Source: Mycolicibacterium sphagni (lineage in GTDB: Bacteria; Actinomycetota; Actinomycetes; Mycobacteriales; Mycobacteriaceae). Taken from it: a DNA stretch of 64,000 nt. Of this stretch, positions 56,645 to 64,000 are shown piece by piece; position 1 is the first letter of the stretch, and the number at the start of each line of letters is the position of its first letter. Below the pieces are notes generated by a model. That model was not told where the DNA came from. It saw nothing but the letters and a program-made list of their open reading frames with translations, and made no database searches. The stretch lies in assembly GCF_002250655.1 (NCBI RefSeq), contig NZ_NOZR01000001.1:248001-312000 (forward strand). Direction: 5' to 3'. The position numbers were made by a program, and so were the translations under genes.

Positions 56645-57337
56645 GTGGAAAATCCAGACGCCGATCGCCTGGCGGCGATGCGAGTCGAGTACGGCTCGGT
56701 CGAGAAGGACGGCAGCAGCGACCTCGATATCGACTGGCTTGCCGACGGCTGGCTTGCCTTGTTGCACAGGTGGATCGCCGATGCGGAGTCGGCCGGGATA
56801 GCCGAGCCCAACGCCATGGTGCTCGCGACGGTCGACGCGGGAAGACCGGTCAGCCGCACGGTGTTGTGCAAAAGCGTGGACGAGACCGGGATCACTTTCT
56901 ACACCAACTATGACTCCGCCAAGGGCTCCGAGCTCGCGGCGACACCGTATGCCGCGGTGACCTTCCCGTGGTTTGCGCTGGGCCGGCAGGTACACCTTCG
57001 CGGTGCGGTGACGAAGGTCACGGCCGAGGAGACCGCGGACTACTGGTCCAAACGGCCGCGCGGTTCGCAGCTGGGCGCGTGGGCCTCTTCGCAGTCCCGC
57101 CCGATCGGCTCGCGGGCCGCGCTGCTGGGTCAGCTCGCCGAGGTGACCGAGCGGTTCGCCGGTGACGAGCGGGTCCCGGTGCCGCCGAATTGGGGTGGCT
57201 ACCGGATCGCCCCCGAGGTCGTCGAGTTCTGGCAGGGCCGGGAGAACCGGGTCCACAACCGGATTCGCGTGATAGGCGGCGCCGGAGCCGCCGGGCCGGC
57301 GACATCGGGCATCCGTATAGAGCGGCTGCAGCCCTAG
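56645..57337 (+). CDS. pdxH: Pyridoxamine 5'-phosphate oxidase
   Basis: 230 residues from GTG 56645. It oxidises PNP/PMP to PLP using FMN. Conserved stretches: [20 protein letters not shown] (FMN site), [38 protein letters not shown] and [12 protein letters not shown] near the end. TACCGT at 56633-56638 lies six bases before the GTG. The frame is open far upstream across citA (antisense), but homology begins here. The MFS gene starts one base after its stop. Confidence 0.95.
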   Translation: MENPDADRLAAMRVEYGSVEKDGSSDLDIDWLADGWLALLHRWIADAESAGIAEPNAMVLATVDAGRPVSRTVLCKSVDETGITFYTNYDSAKGSELAATPYAAVTFPWFALGRQVHLRGAVTKVTAEETADYWSKRPRGSQLGAWASSQSRPIGSRAALLGQLAEVTERFAGDERVPVPPNWGGYRIAPEVVEFWQGRENRVHNRIRVIGGAGAAGPATSGIRIERLQP

Positions 57338-57338
57338 C

Positions 57339-58613
57339 GTGGCGCGGCTGTTCGCCGACACCACCCCACTGAGAACGCCGGACTTCCGCCGGCTGTGGGT
57401 GGCCGGAATCGTCACGGTCATCGGGGCCAACCTCACCATCTTCGCCGTGCCCGTTCAGTTGTACGCACTCACCCAGAACTCGGCGTATGTCGGGCTGTCC
57501 GGGTTGTTCGCCTTGTTCCCCCTGATTGTTTTCGGGTTACTGGGTGGCGCGTGGGCCGATGCCATGGATCGGCGCGTGCTGCTGATCATCACGTCCTGCG
57601 GGCTGGCGGTGTCCTCGGTGCTGTTGTGGCTGCAGGCCGCGATGGGGCTGAACAACGTGTGGGTGGTGCTGTGCCTGTTGTCGGTTCAGCAGGCGTTCTA
57701 CGCGATCGACAGCCCCACCCGCTCGGCGGCGATACCGCGCATGATCCCCGGCAACCAGCTGGCAGCGGCCAACTCGCTGAACTTCACGGTGTTCCAGTTT
57801 GGTGCCATCGTCGGCCCCTTGATGGCCGGCGTGATGCTGCGGTGGATCGACCTGTCCACGCTGTATCTGATCGACTCGCTCACGTGTCTGGTGCCGATCT
57901 GGGTGGCCTTCCGACTCGCACCGATACCGCCCACAGTCGGCGGGCGGGGGATGGGATTCGATGCCATTCGCTCGGTTCTCGAGGGCTTCCGGTTCCTGTC
58001 CGGCAACAAGGTGGTGCTGATGTCGTTCGTCGTCGACCTGATCGCGATGATCCTCGGTATGCCGCGGGCGCTGTTTCCGCAGATGGCACACCAGAGTTTC
58101 GGCGGACCGATCGAGGGCGGCACAACCATGGCGCTGCTGGCGGCCGCAATGTCGATCGGCGCTGTCGCAGGCGGGGTGTTCTCCGGTTGGTTTCCGCGCA
58201 TCCAGCGCCAGGGCTTGGCTGTGGTGATATCGATCGTGGTGTGGGGCGCGGCCATGATCGGTTTCGGTGTGGCGGGTGGCCTGGCACACGGCCGCACGGG
58301 GGCGATGCTGTGGATTGCGGTGGCGTTCTTGGCCATTGGCGGCGCTGCTGACATGGTGTCGGCGGCATTCCGGTCGACGATCCTGCAGCAGGTGGCCTCC
58401 GACGACTTGCGCGGCCGGCTACAGGGAGTATTCACCGTCGTGGTCGCCGGCGGTCCGCGGCTGGCCGACGCGGCGCACGGCGCGGCCGCCGCGATGATCG
58501 GCACGACCATCGCGGCCGCGGGCGGCGGAGCACTGGTGGTGGTCGGGGTCCTCATTGCCGCCGCGGCGGTTCCGGTGTTCGTGCAGTACCGCGTGCAACC
58601 GGTCGAACGGTAA
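57339..58613 (+). CDS. MFS transporter, EntS/MFS_3-like exporter
   Basis: 424 residues with about 12 helices. The opening TPDFRRLWVAGIVTVIGANLTIFAVPVQLY, the loop motif GGAWADAMDRRVLL and AANSLNFTVFQFGAIVGPLMAGVM are typical of the enterobactin-exporter-like (MFS_3) group. Substrate unknown; siderophore or drug efflux is possible by family. The GTG start is one base after the pdxH stop, so the two are one operon. A TetR gene follows in the same direction. Confidence 0.9.
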   Translation: MARLFADTTPLRTPDFRRLWVAGIVTVIGANLTIFAVPVQLYALTQNSAYVGLSGLFALFPLIVFGLLGGAWADAMDRRVLLIITSCGLAVSSVLLWLQAAMGLNNVWVVLCLLSVQQAFYAIDSPTRSAAIPRMIPGNQLAAANSLNFTVFQFGAIVGPLMAGVMLRWIDLSTLYLIDSLTCLVPIWVAFRLAPIPPTVGGRGMGFDAIRSVLEGFRFLSGNKVVLMSFVVDLIAMILGMPRALFPQMAHQSFGGPIEGGTTMALLAAAMSIGAVAGGVFSGWFPRIQRQGLAVVISIVVWGAAMIGFGVAGGLAHGRTGAMLWIAVAFLAIGGAADMVSAAFRSTILQQVASDDLRGRLQGVFTVVVAGGPRLADAAHGAAAAMIGTTIAAAGGGALVVVGVLIAAAAVPVFVQYRVQPVER

Positions 58614-58641
58614 ACGCGCGCGTTCGGATTAAGATTGCGGC

Positions 58642-59304
58642 GTGGCCGACGTCACCGCGCCGAGGCTTCCCGGATTACGCGAACGAAAGAAGCAACGCAC
58701 CCGCGCCATGTTGGTGGATGCCGCTGTGAAGCTGTGCATCGAGAACGGTTACGACAACACCACTGTCGAGCAGATCGCCGCGGCCGCCGAAGTGTCGTCG
58801 CGCACCTTCAGCCGGTATTTCCCGAACAAGGATGCGGTGATGATCACCGTGCTCGACGACTTGGTCAACGCCGCTGTCGCCGAGCTAGCCATGATCGCGC
58901 CGTCGGTTTCGCCGCTGCGTGCGTTGGCCTGCGCGCACACCCGGGCGCTGCGCCGGGTTCCGGCCGGTGAAGTGACCGATCTGACCACGCGCCGGCTGAT
59001 CCTGATGGTCAACGTCATCTCCTCCTCCAGTGCGCTGCGACTGGCGGCCGCCGCGTCGCGGCTGCATCCGCTGGTCGTCGCGATCGCGGCCCGGATGGGC
59101 GTGGATCCAAGAGACAAGCAGGTGGCTCTGATCGTGTCGCTGTGGGGCGCTATCACCGCAGGAGCGTGGGGTCAGCTGGTGATCGGACCTGACGACTACG
59201 GCGACTGTGCGGTCGTCATGGCCGACCGGCTGGACGTCACATTCGGTGAATTCGCCGATATCGCCGCCGCCGAAGGCCGATCGGCGTTACCCTCGACCAC
59301 TTGA
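58642..59304 (+). CDS. TetR family regulator, first of a tandem pair
   Basis: 220 residues. The HTH is RAMLVDAAVKLCIENGYDNT, then TVEQIAAAAEVSSRTFSRYF, and the ligand domain belongs to the MftR-like C-terminal type. TAAGAT at 58630-58635 is six bases before the GTG, so it probably has its own leaderless promoter in addition to read-through from the MFS gene. It is a close paralogue of the next gene (nearly identical HTH), so both may read similar operators. Targets unknown; the preceding MFS exporter is a candidate. Confidence 0.92.
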   Translation: MADVTAPRLPGLRERKKQRTRAMLVDAAVKLCIENGYDNTTVEQIAAAAEVSSRTFSRYFPNKDAVMITVLDDLVNAAVAELAMIAPSVSPLRALACAHTRALRRVPAGEVTDLTTRRLILMVNVISSSSALRLAAAASRLHPLVVAIAARMGVDPRDKQVALIVSLWGAITAGAWGQLVIGPDDYGDCAVVMADRLDVTFGEFADIAAAEGRSALPSTT

Positions 59305-59343
59305 CGTCCGGGGGCTCGCGAGAGGCGAGGGGGGTGGCGCGAC

Positions 59344-59985
59344 GTGGCCGTTATCGCGAACGCAGCCGCTCCTGGATTGCGTGAACTGAAGAAACAACGC
59401 ACCAGGGCGACTTTGATCGACGTGGCTATCCACCTGTGTATCCAGCAGGGCTACGACAACACGACGGTCGAGCAGATCGCGGCCGCTGCGGAGATCGCCC
59501 CGCGTACCTTCAGCCGGTACTTCTCCAACAAAGACGCGGTGGTCGTCGCCATTCTCGACGACGTCGCCCGGGACGTGGCCGCCTCGTTCGCACGCCAGCC
59601 CACCGACATCACCCACTACGAGGCGCTGGCCCGCGCGCACCTCGAGACGTTCCGCAGCGCGCCGTACGCCGCGCCGGGGTCGGCGTCGTTCGACCGGATG
59701 AGACTGCTGCTGACGATCGTGAACTCCGCCCCGGCGATTGGGTTGGCGCCGTTCATGTTCCGCGAGGACGGTTTTCAGCACGGGGCCGTCAGCGTCGCGG
59801 CGCGCCGGATGGGGGTGGTGGCCGACCACCCGGCGATCCGAATCCTGTTCGACACCTGGACGGTGGTGATGGCAGTGGCCTGTCGCGATCTCGGAACTCC
59901 GGGTGGCCCACCCATCGAACCGAACGTCCTATGCGACCGAATCGAGTCGATGTACGGCGTTTTCACCCGGCTCTGGAGCCCATGA
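59344..59985 (+). CDS. TetR family regulator, second of a tandem pair
   Basis: 213 residues. The HTH (RATLIDVAIHLCIQQGYDNT, TVEQIAAAAEIAPRTFSRYF) matches that of the upstream paralogue in almost all recognition-helix positions, while the ligand domains have diverged. A run GAGGCGAGGGGGG precedes the GTG. A tandem duplication is the simplest origin. The gene ends 102 bases before gltA2, whose promoter lies in that gap. Confidence 0.92.
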   Translation: MAVIANAAAPGLRELKKQRTRATLIDVAIHLCIQQGYDNTTVEQIAAAAEIAPRTFSRYFSNKDAVVVAILDDVARDVAASFARQPTDITHYEALARAHLETFRSAPYAAPGSASFDRMRLLLTIVNSAPAIGLAPFMFREDGFQHGAVSVAARRMGVVADHPAIRILFDTWTVVMAVACRDLGTPGGPPIEPNVLCDRIESMYGVFTRLWSP

Positions 59986-60087
59986 CCTACCCCGGGCCAA
60001 CCCCAGGCGGGCGTGTCGGCAGAATAACGACTACCTTCCACTAGTACGGACGCCTTGGGGGCGTCAAAGAGCTCAGAAGGGGTTCCT

Positions 60088-61369
<1,282 letters not shown>

Positions 61370-61383
<14 letters not shown>

Positions 61384-61406
61384 CTCTGTCGAGGGCCGGT
61401 AACTCT
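61370..61406 (+). repeat. 19-bp tandem duplication across the gltA2 stop codon
   Basis: TCGAGGGCCGGTAACTCT occurs at 61370-61387 and again at 61389-61406, one base apart. The unit contains the TAA stop, so the copy puts a second TAA in a different reading frame. Confidence 0.92.
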
Positions 61407-61410
61407 CTTG

Positions 61411-61434
61411 ACGCCCGAACCGCGACTCGGGCGT
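61411..61434 (+). terminator. Hairpin terminator after gltA2
   Basis: A perfect 8-bp stem (ACGCCCGA / TCGGGCGT) with an eight-base loop starts 27 bases after the gltA2 stop. AAAAGTT follows on the plus strand; there is no U-tract. Confidence 0.65.
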
Positions 61435-61484
61435 AAAAGTTCGGGTGATCTTCGCCGGTTCGTCGATTTCGACGCCGTCCCCGC

Positions 61485-61521
61485 TTGACCTGCACACGAT
61501 TGTAGTTTCACAATGGTTGTG
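61485..61521 (+). promoter_or_regulatory. Promoter and probable MarR operator of the MFS-marR operon
   Basis: TTGACC (61485-61490), an 18-base spacer and CACAAT (61509-61514) would start transcription at about the GTG codon 61521, giving a leaderless mRNA. The -10 overlaps an inverted repeat centred on TGG: CACAA (61509-61513) and TTGTG (61517-61521), extended imperfectly to GTAGTTTCACAA and TTGTGTGATTAC. The MarR encoded at the end of the operon is the likely ligand-responsive repressor. Confidence 0.55.
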
Positions 61522-62972
61522 TGATTACAACTGTCGATGAGTTCAGCGCGCGGCGCAAGACGATAATCTTGGCGTCCTGCTGCCTGAGCCTGTTGATCGT
61601 GTCGATGGACTCGACGATCGTGAACGTCGCGATCCCCGCGATCCGCGCCGACCTCCACGCCACGCCGTCTCAGATGCAATGGGTCATCGACATCTACACC
61701 CTGGTGCTGGCCTCGCTGTTGATGTTGTCGGGCGCCACCGGTGACCGCTTCGGCCGCCGCCGGGTGTTCCAGATCGGCCTGGCCACCTTCGCCCTGGGCT
61801 CGCTGCTGTGCAGCCTGGCGCCGAACATCGACACCTTGATCGCCGCCAGGCTGGTCCAGGGCTTCGGCGGATCGATGATGAATCCCGTTGCACTGTCGAT
61901 CATTTCGCAGATCTTCGTGGGCCGGGTGGAGCGCGCCCGGGCGCTGGGGCTGTGGGGTGCGGTGGTCGGCATCTCGATGGCGCTGGGCCCCATCGTCGGT
62001 GGTTTCCTGATCCAGGCGATCGGCTGGCGCGCGGTGTTCTGGATCAACCTGCCCATCTGCGCGGCGGCGATCATCCTCACCGCCGTCTTCGTTCCCGAGA
62101 GCAAGTCGGCGACCATGCGCGACATCGATCCGGTCGGGCAGCTACTGGCGGTACTGGCGCTGTTCGGCGTGGTGTTCGTGCTCATCGAGGCGCCCGGTCT
62201 GGGCTGGACCAACCCGCGCATCGTGGCCATCGCGGTCGGTGCGGCGATCGCCCTGGTGGGCTTCCTGCGTTACGAATCGCGCCGCCACGACCCCTTCATC
62301 GATCTGCGGTTCTTCCGCAGCATTCCGTTCTCGGCGGCTACGGTCACAGCCGTGTGTGCCTTCGCCGCGTGGGGGGCGTTCCTGTTCATGATGTCGCTCT
62401 ACCTGCAGGGCGAGCGCGGCTACTCGGCCGCTCACACCGGCTTGATCTACCTGCCGATCGCGATCGGCGCGCTGTTCTTCTCGCCGCTGTCGGGCCGGCT
62501 GGTCGGCCGTTTCGGCGCTCGTCCGTCGCTGCTGATCTCGGGGGTGCTGATCACCGTCGCCTCGGTGATGCTGACGTTCCTCACCGCCACCACTCCGATC
62601 TGGGCGGTGCTGTGCATTTTCGCGGTCTATGGCATCGGCTTCGGCATGGTGAACGCACCGATCACCAATGCCGCGGTGAGCGGCATGCCCCGTGACCGGG
62701 CCGGGGCGGCATCGGCGGTGACGTCGACCAGCCGGCAGGTGGGTGTGAGTATCGGTGTGGCGCTGTGTGGTTCGGTCGCCGGCTCGGCGCTGGCGGTCGT
62801 CGGTGTGGACTTCACGTCGGCGGCCCGGCCGCTGTGGTGGGTCAGCATCGGGCTGGGTCTCGTGATCACCCTGCTGGCCGTGGTGTCCACTTCGGCGCGA
62901 GCCGCACAGTCCGCGCAGCGGCTGGCCCCGCTGATCGAGACCCATCGAGGGGAGGCCGCCCGTGTCGGGTAA
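61521..62972 (+). CDS. MFS drug exporter, DHA2 (EmrB/QacA) family
   Basis: 483 residues, about 14 helices. Family signs: [20 protein letters not shown] in helix 1, the loop [17 protein letters not shown], and [20 protein letters not shown] in helix 5. It exports hydrophobic compounds by proton antiport; substrate unknown. GTG 61521 is taken from the promoter position. Its last 11 bases overlap the marR start, and the pair resembles emrRB-like self-regulated efflux operons. Confidence 0.92.
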   Translation: MITTVDEFSARRKTIILASCCLSLLIVSMDSTIVNVAIPAIRADLHATPSQMQWVIDIYTLVLASLLMLSGATGDRFGRRRVFQIGLATFALGSLLCSLAPNIDTLIAARLVQGFGGSMMNPVALSIISQIFVGRVERARALGLWGAVVGISMALGPIVGGFLIQAIGWRAVFWINLPICAAAIILTAVFVPESKSATMRDIDPVGQLLAVLALFGVVFVLIEAPGLGWTNPRIVAIAVGAAIALVGFLRYESRRHDPFIDLRFFRSIPFSAATVTAVCAFAAWGAFLFMMSLYLQGERGYSAAHTGLIYLPIAIGALFFSPLSGRLVGRFGARPSLLISGVLITVASVMLTFLTATTPIWAVLCIFAVYGIGFGMVNAPITNAAVSGMPRDRAGAASAVTSTSRQVGVSIGVALCGSVAGSALAVVGVDFTSAARPLWWVSIGLGLVITLLAVVSTSARAAQSAQRLAPLIETHRGEAARVG

Positions 62973-63384
62973 TCCGGTCGCCGATCAGGTGTGGCGATCG
63001 ATGTCGAGCCTGGTCCTGGACAACAAGGACCGGTGGCGTCGCGCGGTGGTGGACCGAACCGACCTGCCGTTCAGCCGGATTCGGATCCTGCGGAGGCTCG
63101 CGTCGCAGCCGATGACGGTCAAGGAAGTCGCGGAGGCGGCCACCATCGACGCCCCGGCCGCCACGGTGGCGGTCAACGATCTGGAGGCGCGCGGACTGGT
63201 GGTCCGCCAACCTCATCCGGACAACCGGCGCTGCAAGATGGTGTCGCTGACCGAGGCGGGCCGCGACGTCATCGCCGTGCTCGACGACACCGACGACCCC
63301 GCTCCCGAGGTCTTGGCAACGCTGGACGAGCAGGATCTTCAGGCGTTGCGGACGATCCTGGCGCGTCTGGGTCAGCTGAGGTAG
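62962..63384 (+). CDS. MarR family regulator of the adjacent exporter
   Basis: 140 residues, GTG start within the 3' end of the exporter gene (11-base overlap) behind GAGGGGAGG. Winged helix: FSRIRILRRLASQPMTVKEVAEAATIDAPAATVAVNDLEARGLVVR, then wing HPDNRRCKMVSLTEAG. Translational coupling and the palindrome over the operon promoter suggest that it represses its own operon and is relieved by the exported compound. The 3' end overlaps the convergent DUF2630 gene by 13 bases. Confidence 0.92.
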   Translation: MSGNPVADQVWRSMSSLVLDNKDRWRRAVVDRTDLPFSRIRILRRLASQPMTVKEVAEAATIDAPAATVAVNDLEARGLVVRQPHPDNRRCKMVSLTEAGRDVIAVLDDTDDPAPEVLATLDEQDLQALRTILARLGQLR

Positions 63385-63620
63385 CCCTCGACTTCCTCGG
63401 CGGGCCGCACAGCGGCGGCGCCGGGGTCTCCGCCGGTCTCGCGCAGTGCGCGGCGCTGCCGAAGCAGGTCCCAGCACTGGTCGAGTTCGGTTTCGATGGC
63501 CCGCAAGCGCCCCTGTTCCTCGGACGGGTCGAGCTGTCCGTGTACCACCCGATCGCGCAGTTCGCGTTCCTGCGCCACCAGGTCGTGGATGCGCGCGAGG
63601 GTGTCGTTGTCTTCTGCCAC
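63372..63620 (-). CDS. DUF2630 family small helical protein
   Basis: 82 residues, two long charged helices forming an antiparallel coiled coil (TLARIHDLVAQERELRDRV, EEQGRLRAIETELDQCWDLL, RQRRALRETGGDP). This is the DUF2630 pattern found across actinobacteria. Function unknown. It lies 28 bases upstream of the aminotransferase stop's end of the block; being read leftward, it converges on marR with a 13-base overlap. Confidence 0.87.
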   Translation of the reverse strand: MAEDNDTLARIHDLVAQERELRDRVVHGQLDPSEEQGRLRAIETELDQCWDLLRQRRALRETGGDPGAAAVRPAEEVEGYLS

Positions 63621-63648
63621 CGCTCCAGTGTGCCCGATCTCGCTCTCG

Positions 63649-64000
63649 TCAGAACGGGGAAGCGAGAACCGCGGCGAACTCGGTGCAGAACCAGTCGACG
63701 TCGGAACTGGAGAAAACCAGCGGCGGCCGGATCTTCAGGACGTTGCCGTCGCGGCCGCAGACCGAGATCAGTACCCGGCGCTCCCGCAAGGCGTTGACCA
63801 GTGCACGGGCGCCGGCCCGGTCCGGCGCGCCGGTCTCGGAGATGACCTCGACGCCGACGTAGAGGCCGGTGCCCCGCACGTCGCCGATACGCGGCTGGTC
63901 GGCGCCGAGCCGGGCCAACTCGGTGCGCAATTCGGTGCCCACGTCGCCGGCATTCGCCATCAGCTTCTCGTCGTCGATGACGTCGAGCACCGCGGCGGCG
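63649..64000 (-). CDS. Class III PLP aminotransferase, C-terminal fragment
   Basis: Only the last ~117 codons are inside the window; the frame runs off the right edge. The segment GDVRGTGLYVGVEVI and the end GNVLKIRPPLVFSSSDVDWFCTEFAAVL are typical of the small domain of class III (omega) aminotransferases. The PLP lysine lies outside the window. Substrate cannot be judged. It is read leftward, 28 bases upstream of the DUF2630 gene on the same strand. Confidence 0.85.
   Translation of the reverse strand, partial: AAAVLDVIDDEKLMANAGDVGTELRTELARLGADQPRIGDVRGTGLYVGVEVISETGAPDRAGARALVNALRERRVLISVCGRDGNVLKIRPPLVFSSSDVDWFCTEFAAVLASPF

Noticed and set aside
55259..57337. A 692-codon plus-strand frame
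   Set aside because: Only the last 231 codons are a gene (pdxH from 56645). The rest is antisense to citA and includes the 59-bp repeats.

Overview
The window is high-GC actinobacterial DNA and almost certainly comes from a Mycolicibacterium-type mycobacterium. Evidence: a complete yrbE/mce operon, a 13E12-family HNH endonuclease under a LexA box, an rpfA gene behind a c-di-AMP (ydaO-type) riboswitch, SepH, and a gene order from about 16.6 kb to 61.4 kb that follows M. tuberculosis Rv0854-Rv0896 as I remember it. No tRNA, rRNA, CRISPR array, insertion sequence or prophage was seen. The species cannot be named from this alone.

Layout. 1-2.1 kb: end of a beta-helix protein, then a TPR membrane protein with dapB (lysine/peptidoglycan pathway). 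2.3-7.0 kb: accessory genes (SOS-controlled 13E12 endonuclease, old yellow enzyme, a TetR/DUF2834 pair sharing an operator, an NTF2-like protein, a UBP zinc-finger protein). 7.2-16.5 kb: one eight-gene mce operon (two permeases, six MCE proteins), coding for an envelope lipid importer. 16.6-25.0 kb: lipid catabolism (SRPBCC - alpha-methylacyl-CoA racemase - SRPBCC, an F420-type oxidoreductase, an aminotransferase, a secreted C39-like protease, fadA-fadB) closed by a strong hairpin. 25.0-33.7 kb: a block absent from the M. tuberculosis order (methyltransferase behind a possible IdeR box, acyl-CoA ligase, amidase, second LLM oxidoreductase, OB-fold/thiolase pair, PE-PPE hydrolase).

33.9-44.1 kb: XPB helicase and its partner, molybdopterin genes moaC-mog-moaE and moaD-moaA on either side of rpfA, a 19-codon YccF-like remnant translationally coupled to moaA, cspB and a Xi-class GST. 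44.1-51.8 kb: conserved mycobacterial membrane proteins, MarR, SpoU methylase, sepH and serC. 51.9-61.4 kb: an AurF-like diiron oxygenase next to fprB, a HAD hydrolase, citA, pdxH, an MFS exporter, two paralogous TetR regulators and gltA2. 61.5-64 kb: an MFS drug exporter/MarR operon, DUF2630 and the end of a class III aminotransferase.

Two themes recur. First, lipid uptake (mce), activation (ligase), racemisation, beta-oxidation (fadAB) and thiolase/aldolase steps lie within 25 kb and feed acetyl-CoA toward the two citrate synthases at the far end. Second, at least ten genes have a TANNNT hexamer placed 6-8 bases before the start codon, so leaderless transcription probably fixes many of the starts chosen here.
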